Source: Breoghania sp037026715 (lineage in GTDB: Bacteria; Pseudomonadota; Alphaproteobacteria; Rhizobiales; Stappiaceae). Taken from it: a DNA stretch of 64,000 nucleotides. The notes below the pieces were generated by a model. The model was given only the letters and a program-made list of their open reading frames with translations, made no database searches and was not told the DNA's origin. The position numbers were made by a program, and so were the translations under genes. Positions 59,674 through 64,000 of the stretch are shown here, piece by piece. The DNA is taken from positions 1-64,000 of the forward strand of contig NZ_JBANCG010000010.1 in the NCBI RefSeq assembly GCF_037026715.1, written 5' to 3'. The first letter of the stretch is position 1; every line of letters begins with the position of its first letter.

Positions 59674-60672
59674 ATGGATACGGCCCCTTCGGCAAAAGGC
59701 GGGTTCACCGTACGCGACGAGTTGATCCGGCGGGGGTTGCGGCTGTCGCAGCTGCGGCTTTTGCTGGCGCTGTCGGAAACCCGTCAGGTCTCGGCCGCCG
59801 CCGTGCAGGTGGCGATGACCCAGCCGGCCGCCTCGCGTCTGCTGTCGGATCTGGAAAAGACGGTCGGCGCCCGGCTCTACAACCGCCATGCCCGCGGTGT
59901 GACCCTGACGCCGGCGGGCGAGGCGCTGGCGGAGCGGGCGCGCCAGACCCTGCGCGGCCTCGATGCGGTGCAGCACGAAATCGCCGCCATCGAGAGCGGC
60001 GAGCGCGGCACGGTGCGCATCGGCAGCGTGACCGGGCCGGCGGTGCAGCTGGTGCTGCCGGTGATCCGCGAATTGCGCGTGACCTATCCCGAAATCGAGC
60101 TTTCGGTGCTGGTCGATACCAGCAACAAGCTCGGCGACGCGCTCATTGCCGGCGATCTCGATTTCTATATCGGCCGGGTTCCCGACGGCATGGAAACGCG
60201 CACCGTCGCTCTCGACGAGATCGGGCCGGAGCCGGTCTCGCTCATCGCCCGGCTGGAGCATCCGCTGTCGCGCCGCGCCGATCCGACGATGGCGGATTGC
60301 CTGGCCTACGACTGGGTGATGCAGCCGGAGGACGGGTTGCTGCGCCGCACCGTGGAGGCCTATCTGCTGCGCAACGGCTACCGGCCGCCGGAGCGCATCC
60401 TGAGCACCTCCTCGATGCTGCTGACGCTCGCGATCATCTGCGAGACCAACGCGATCGCCCCGATCGCCCGCTCCGCGGCCGATTTCTACGCCTCGCAGAA
60501 CGCCTTCGGCGGCCGCATCCGGTGCATCGACGCCGGCCGCGACATGGCCGTGGTGCCCTATTCGCTGATCTACCTGCGCGACGTCGAGCCCTCGCCTGCG
60601 GTGCGCCGGGTGCGGCAGCTGATCCGGCGCAAGATCCCGTCAGGACGCGGCGGCCAGGATCCGGCCCCCTGA
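59674..60672 (+). CDS. gbpR: GbpR-like LysR-family regulator
   Basis: The 332-residue regulator has an N-terminal extension and then LRLSQLRLLLALSETRQVSAAAVQVAMTQPAASRLLSDLEKTVG, the LysR helix-turn-helix. The effector domain starts GTVRIGSVTGPAVQLVLPVIREL. It matches the GbpR/CbbR-like group that responds to sugars or sugar acids. Its gene is divergent from chvE as in Agrobacterium, where GbpR controls chvE with galactose and arabinose as signals. Confidence 0.92.
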   Translation: MDTAPSAKGGFTVRDELIRRGLRLSQLRLLLALSETRQVSAAAVQVAMTQPAASRLLSDLEKTVGARLYNRHARGVTLTPAGEALAERARQTLRGLDAVQHEIAAIESGERGTVRIGSVTGPAVQLVLPVIRELRVTYPEIELSVLVDTSNKLGDALIAGDLDFYIGRVPDGMETRTVALDEIGPEPVSLIARLEHPLSRRADPTMADCLAYDWVMQPEDGLLRRTVEAYLLRNGYRPPERILSTSSMLLTLAIICETNAIAPIARSAADFYASQNAFGGRIRCIDAGRDMAVVPYSLIYLRDVEPSPAVRRVRQLIRRKIPSGRGGQDPAP

Positions 60673-60756
60673 ACGCAGCCCCGTGAACAGAGATTCATGA
60701 ACCGGGACGGGCAGGGGCCCACCGCCAAAGCCGCTTCCTGTCGGCCAGATCGGATT

Positions 60757-61088
60757 GGTTCAATCTGATCGGGATATGCTCCAGCATTTCATGGTTCGGC
60801 GGAATCAGAACGCGTGCATTTGTGTTGTGGCCCATCCTTCGAGACGGCCTTTTCAGGCCTCTTCAAAGTCTGACACGAGAATGGTAGCCGGTTGTGCGCC
60901 TTCAACCTTTCACGCTCATGCCCCACCGCCGTCATTGCCCGGCGAAGTCCGGGCAATCCACCTCCAGTCGCAGCATTCGGGGCGCACGCTGGATCACCCG
61001 GGCTTCGCCGGGTGATGACGATGGAGAGGTATGAAAGCGCTTAGACTTCGACGCGAAGAACCGGTTACCATTTTAGGGCCAGACACTG
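60757..61088. repeat. Dispersed mosaic palindromic repeat, copy D, with a half palindromic element
   Basis: The 543-bp gap between gbpR and the sigma-54 regulator holds no gene. Its left part has AATCTGATCGGGATATGCTC, one arm of the 13821 palindrome. From 60897 the mosaic element appears in the opposite orientation to copies A-C: TCATTGCCCGGCGAAGTCC first, then GATCACCCGGGCTTCGCCGG. Outer parts AATGGTAGCCGGTT and GAACCGGTTACCATTTTAGG pair with each other and echo the flanks of A and B. Confidence 0.87.
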
Positions 61089-61215
61089 AGTAGGACGTTG
61101 CGAACGTGGCCGTCGTTCACCAAACCAGCCACAAACACAACATCATCCTGAGGAGCCCGCGTGACCGGGCATCTCGAAGGATGGGCGACTTGCTTCTGTC
61201 TGTCCATGAATTGCT

Positions 61216-62553
61216 CTAGTACTTCAGGCCGAATTCGCTGATCTTGTTGAACAGATGCCGCTTGGTGATGCCCAGATGGTTGGCCGCCTCGCCGATGTCG
61301 TAGTTGTAGTGACCGAGAACCTTCTCGATGTAACTCTTTTCGGTTTCCTTCCTCAGTTCCCTCAAGGAGCGCGAGTCGATGCCGTTTTGGGGCTGGGCGT
61401 AGTCGGTGGGCACGACGGACTCGTCCAGTTCGATCCGCCCGTCCTGCGAGAACACGACGAGCTTCTCGATGATGTTGCTGAGCTCGCGCACGTTGCCCGG
61501 AAACGGATAGGTCTTCAGGAACTGGGAGGCCTCGTCGCTGATGGCGGTCACCGTCCGGTCGTACTTGCGGCTGAAGCGGGCGACGAAATAGGAGATGAAC
61601 GTGTCCAGATCCTCGCGGCGCTCCCTGAGCGGCGGGATCTGGATGTTGACCGCGTTGATGCGAAAAAGCAGATCCTGCCGGAACCGGCCGGTGGCGATCT
61701 CCTCCTTGACGTTCCTGTTCGTCGCGGAGATCAGGCGGATGTCCACGTCGATGCTCTTGTTGCTGCCGAGCCGCTCGATCGACCGGCTTTCCAGAACCCG
61801 CAAGAGCTTCACCTGAATGGCCGGCGACAGCTCCAGCGCCTCGTCGAGAAAGAACGTTCCCCCCTGCGCCTCCTCGAAGCGGCCGACCCGCCGCCCGACC
61901 GCGCCCGTGAACGCGCCCTTCTCGTAACCGAACAGCTCCGCCTCAAGCAGGTTTTCGGGAAAGGCCTGGCAGTTGATGGCCACGAAAGGGCCGTCCCGGC
62001 GCAGGCTGTTGTCGTGGATGTGGCGGGCCAGGACTTCCTTTCCCACGCCAGACTCGCCGCTGAGCAGCACCGACAGGTCGGTCCCCGCGACCTTCTCCAC
62101 CACATGCTCCACCTGACGCATCTTGGGGCTGGCGCTGGCACTCAAAAGCGGTTCGTTGAGGTCCAGATGCGTGCGCACGATCTGCTTCAGCCGATGGATC
62201 TTCTCGATTTCGTGCAGCAGCTCGCCGGGATCCGTTCCCTTGATGAAATAGCTGAACGCCCCGGAGCGGATCGCCTCCACCGCGTTGCGGATGGAGCCGT
62301 AGCCGGTCACGATGATGACCTCCGCCGCCACGCCCATCGCCTTTATCGCGCGAAGCAGCCCGATGCCGTCCATGTTCGGCATGACCAGATCGCTCAGAAC
62401 AAGGTCGTAGGTGTTGGCGGCGAGCTTTGCCAGCGCATCGGCGGCGCTAGCCGCATCATCCACCTCGTGGCCGGCATCTCTCAGAAGGATGCGGAAGAGT
62501 TGTCGGTACTCCGCCTCGTCGTCCACGACGAGTATAGACAGTCCCGGTTTCAT
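61216..62553 (-). CDS. NtrC/DctD-family sigma-54-dependent response regulator
   Basis: The 445-residue protein has a receiver domain with VVDDE and the phospho-acceptor Asp55 in LVLSDLVMPNMDG. The AAA+ domain has Walker A GESGVGKEVLARHIHD, the sigma-54 loop GAFTGA (YEKGAFTGAVGRR), Walker B GGTFFLDEA, and arginine fingers near FRQDLLFRINA. A Fis-type helix-turn-helix (NYDIGEAANHLGITKRHLFNKI) closes it. It overlaps the kinase stop by four bases. It should activate sigma-54 promoters when the partner kinase senses its ligand. Confidence 0.95.
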   Translation of the reverse strand: MKPGLSILVVDDEAEYRQLFRILLRDAGHEVDDAASAADALAKLAANTYDLVLSDLVMPNMDGIGLLRAIKAMGVAAEVIIVTGYGSIRNAVEAIRSGAFSYFIKGTDPGELLHEIEKIHRLKQIVRTHLDLNEPLLSASASPKMRQVEHVVEKVAGTDLSVLLSGESGVGKEVLARHIHDNSLRRDGPFVAINCQAFPENLLEAELFGYEKGAFTGAVGRRVGRFEEAQGGTFFLDEALELSPAIQVKLLRVLESRSIERLGSNKSIDVDIRLISATNRNVKEEIATGRFRQDLLFRINAVNIQIPPLRERREDLDTFISYFVARFSRKYDRTVTAISDEASQFLKTYPFPGNVRELSNIIEKLVVFSQDGRIELDESVVPTDYAQPQNGIDSRSLRELRKETEKSYIEKVLGHYNYDIGEAANHLGITKRHLFNKISEFGLKY

Positions 62554-64000
62554 GCCACGCCTCTCAGTCTGACTGTAAATGCCGTCCCCTCGCCCGGCTT
62601 TGTCTTCACGCTGATCTCTCCTCCCAGCTTCTGAACCTCGTTGTAGACGATGTAGAGCCCGAGCCCCGTCCCCTTGTTGGGCCCCTTCGTGGTGAAGAAC
62701 GGCAGGAAAAGCGACTTGATGTGCTCCTCGGAAATGCCAACCCCCGTATCGGACACGGTGATGAACGCGTTCGCGCCCCTGGTCGTGGCCGCAAGCCTGA
62801 GCGTCCCGCCCTCCGGCATCGCGTCGATGGCATTGGAAAGCAGGTTGATCAGGATGTGCTTCATGCTCTCCAGGTTGGAGTGGAGAAGCAGCGTTTCAGG
62901 CACATCCAGCGCCGTCTCTATCCCCGCGATCTCGTAGGTCTTGCGGCCGAGCGCGAACAGCTCGGTGCCCAGAGCATGAAGGCTGAACGTGTCGCGCTCG
63001 TCGCCCGAAAGGCGCGAGAAATTCAGCAGGTTGGAGATGATGGTGTTCGCGCGCTCGATCGAGTTGTCGATCACCGTCAGGTAGCTGGCGATGCTTTCGG
63101 GCTGCGCGGCCGCCCCCTGGGGCTGGGCGTTGCGGATGAGGTAGCTGTAGGAGCGGATCAGGCCGAGCGGATTGCGGATCTCGTGCGCCATGCCGGTGGC
63201 GAGTTCGCCGATGGCCGCCATCTTGTTTTCCAGGATCAGCTTGGACTCGTCCTCCTTCTCCTTCGTCACGTCCTTCACCGTGACGATGATGTTCACCACC
63301 TGATCCTTGTCCTCGACCGGATAGAGCGCCACCCTCAGGATGCTGTCGCGGAACGGGATCTGCGCCTCCCGGCTTTCCCCGTCGCGGAACACGCCCTCCA
63401 CCATGGCGTCGTTTTCGGTGAGAAAGGCGAGCTCGGGAAACTCGGCGATGGAATGCTCCTTCAGCTTCTCGCGCGCCGTGCCCAGGTATTTCTCCAGGCT
63501 GAAATTCGCGTTCAGGATCTTGCGGGCGTGATCGAGGATGAAGATCATGTAGGGGATGTTCTCCAGAATCTTCTCCAGCTCCAGCTTGCGGTAGGCGATC
63601 TCTTCGGTTCTCTTCGCGATTTCCTCCTTCATGCGCTGATGAACGGTCTGGAACAGGAAGGCGACGGCCGCCAGCAGAACGATGGAGGCCATCGTCCAGA
63701 TCAGCGCGCGGCGCTGGTTGGAGCCCTCCTCGATGGGCGAGGTCACCCCCATCCATTTCTGCTGCAGGCGGTTGATGATGTCCGCCTTCTTCAGGTGCAG
63801 GATGCCCTTGTTGATGATGCTGACCAGCCGGTCGTTGCCCTTGCGGGTGGCCAGCACCACGTCCTGCTCGTAGAGGGTGCGGTCCGACAGGCTGAGCTGG
63901 CCGTGCGCCTGCTCCTGGTTCAGGTAGTAGAGAAGCACCGGCTCGTCGCCCACCACCGCATCGCCCTTGCCGGCCAGCAGAAGCGCGATGCTTTCCGCCT
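62550..64000 (-). CDS. Sensor histidine kinase with periplasmic solute-binding domain (N-terminus cut by window edge)
   Basis: At least 483 residues are visible, and the frame remains open to the right edge. The N-terminal part (LLLAGKGDAVVGDEPV, DVVLATRKGNDRLVSIINKGI) is a family-3 solute-binding domain. It is followed by a membrane segment (ALIWTMASIVLLAAVAFLF), a PAS domain (LEKILENIPYMIFILDHARKI), HisKA with His in MAHEIRNPLGLIRSY, and the ATPase domain (NLLSNAIDAMPEGG, DTGVGISEEH, GTGLGLYIVY). It is the sensor for the sigma-54 regulator; the ligand is probably a small amino acid or organic acid. Confidence 0.93.
   Translation of the reverse strand, partial: AESIALLLAGKGDAVVGDEPVLLYYLNQEQAHGQLSLSDRTLYEQDVVLATRKGNDRLVSIINKGILHLKKADIINRLQQKWMGVTSPIEEGSNQRRALIWTMASIVLLAAVAFLFQTVHQRMKEEIAKRTEEIAYRKLELEKILENIPYMIFILDHARKILNANFSLEKYLGTAREKLKEHSIAEFPELAFLTENDAMVEGVFRDGESREAQIPFRDSILRVALYPVEDKDQVVNIIVTVKDVTKEKEDESKLILENKMAAIGELATGMAHEIRNPLGLIRSYSYLIRNAQPQGAAAQPESIASYLTVIDNSIERANTIISNLLNFSRLSGDERDTFSLHALGTELFALGRKTYEIAGIETALDVPETLLLHSNLESMKHILINLLSNAIDAMPEGGTLRLAATTRGANAFITVSDTGVGISEEHIKSLFLPFFTTKGPNKGTGLGLYIVYNEVQKLGGEISVKTKPGEGTAFTVRLRGVA

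Overview
The window reads as chromosomal DNA of a high-GC alphaproteobacterium, most likely of the order Hyphomicrobiales (Rhizobiales). The best evidence is a complete chvE-gguA-gguB-gguC sugar-transport operon with a divergent gbpR-type LysR regulator, as first described in Agrobacterium. Dispersed palindromic intergenic elements of rhizobial style occur in at least three families. I saw no rRNA, tRNA, CRISPR array or insertion sequence. Genes are dense, in operons with many 1-20 nt overlaps.

Layout. 1-2822 (minus): a MilB-like nucleotide N-glycosidase, a thymidylate-synthase homologue with a cytosine-type active site, a SAM methyltransferase and the start of an amidohydrolase. The first three match the chemistry of the bacimethrin/mildiomycin hydroxymethyl-CMP pathway. 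3346-6306 (minus): a polar amino-acid ABC importer, divergent from 6558-9386, which carries an alpha-ketoglutarate semialdehyde dehydrogenase and a proline-racemase-family enzyme (hydroxyproline-type catabolism). 9364-13710 (minus): an extracytosolic flavinylation/electron-transfer operon (ApbE, PepSY-flavodoxin-FNR fusion, DUF2271 protein, small secreted protein), divergent from a two-component system at 13959-16006. 16040-21470 (minus): an RND pump, its adaptor and a degenerate alpha/beta-hydrolase, facing a LysR regulator. 22959-24483 (minus): a HipBA pair.

24629-34518 is an accessory metabolic region. An ABM-like protein and a DUF6282-like amidohydrolase diverge from a LysR regulator. A forward run follows: a small leader ORF, flavin reductase, DRE-TIM aldolase, decarboxylating dehydrogenase, RraA-like protein, nitronate monooxygenase, a second degenerate alpha/beta-hydrolase and a RutA-like flavin monooxygenase. 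Two MFS transporters and an imidazolonepropionase-like amidohydrolase come next (34955-39118). 39465-44857 is a five-gene cluster of no recognised pathway: saccharopine-dehydrogenase-like, membrane desaturase-like, fold-III PLP racemase, AstE/AspA-like deacylase and EamA exporter.

44941-60672 is a sugar block: mutarotase, lactonase, a YtfQRT-YjfF-type ABC importer, an L-arabinose/D-galactose 1-dehydrogenase, an arabonate-type dehydratase, GguC, GguB, GguA, ChvE and GbpR. Together these supply uptake and most of a non-phosphorylative pentose/galactose oxidation route; the terminal semialdehyde dehydrogenase could be the distant gene at 6558. The window ends in an NtrC-family sigma-54 activator and a sensor kinase with a periplasmic solute-binding domain, cut by the right edge.

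All calls come from reading the sequence and recalled family motifs; no database search was run.
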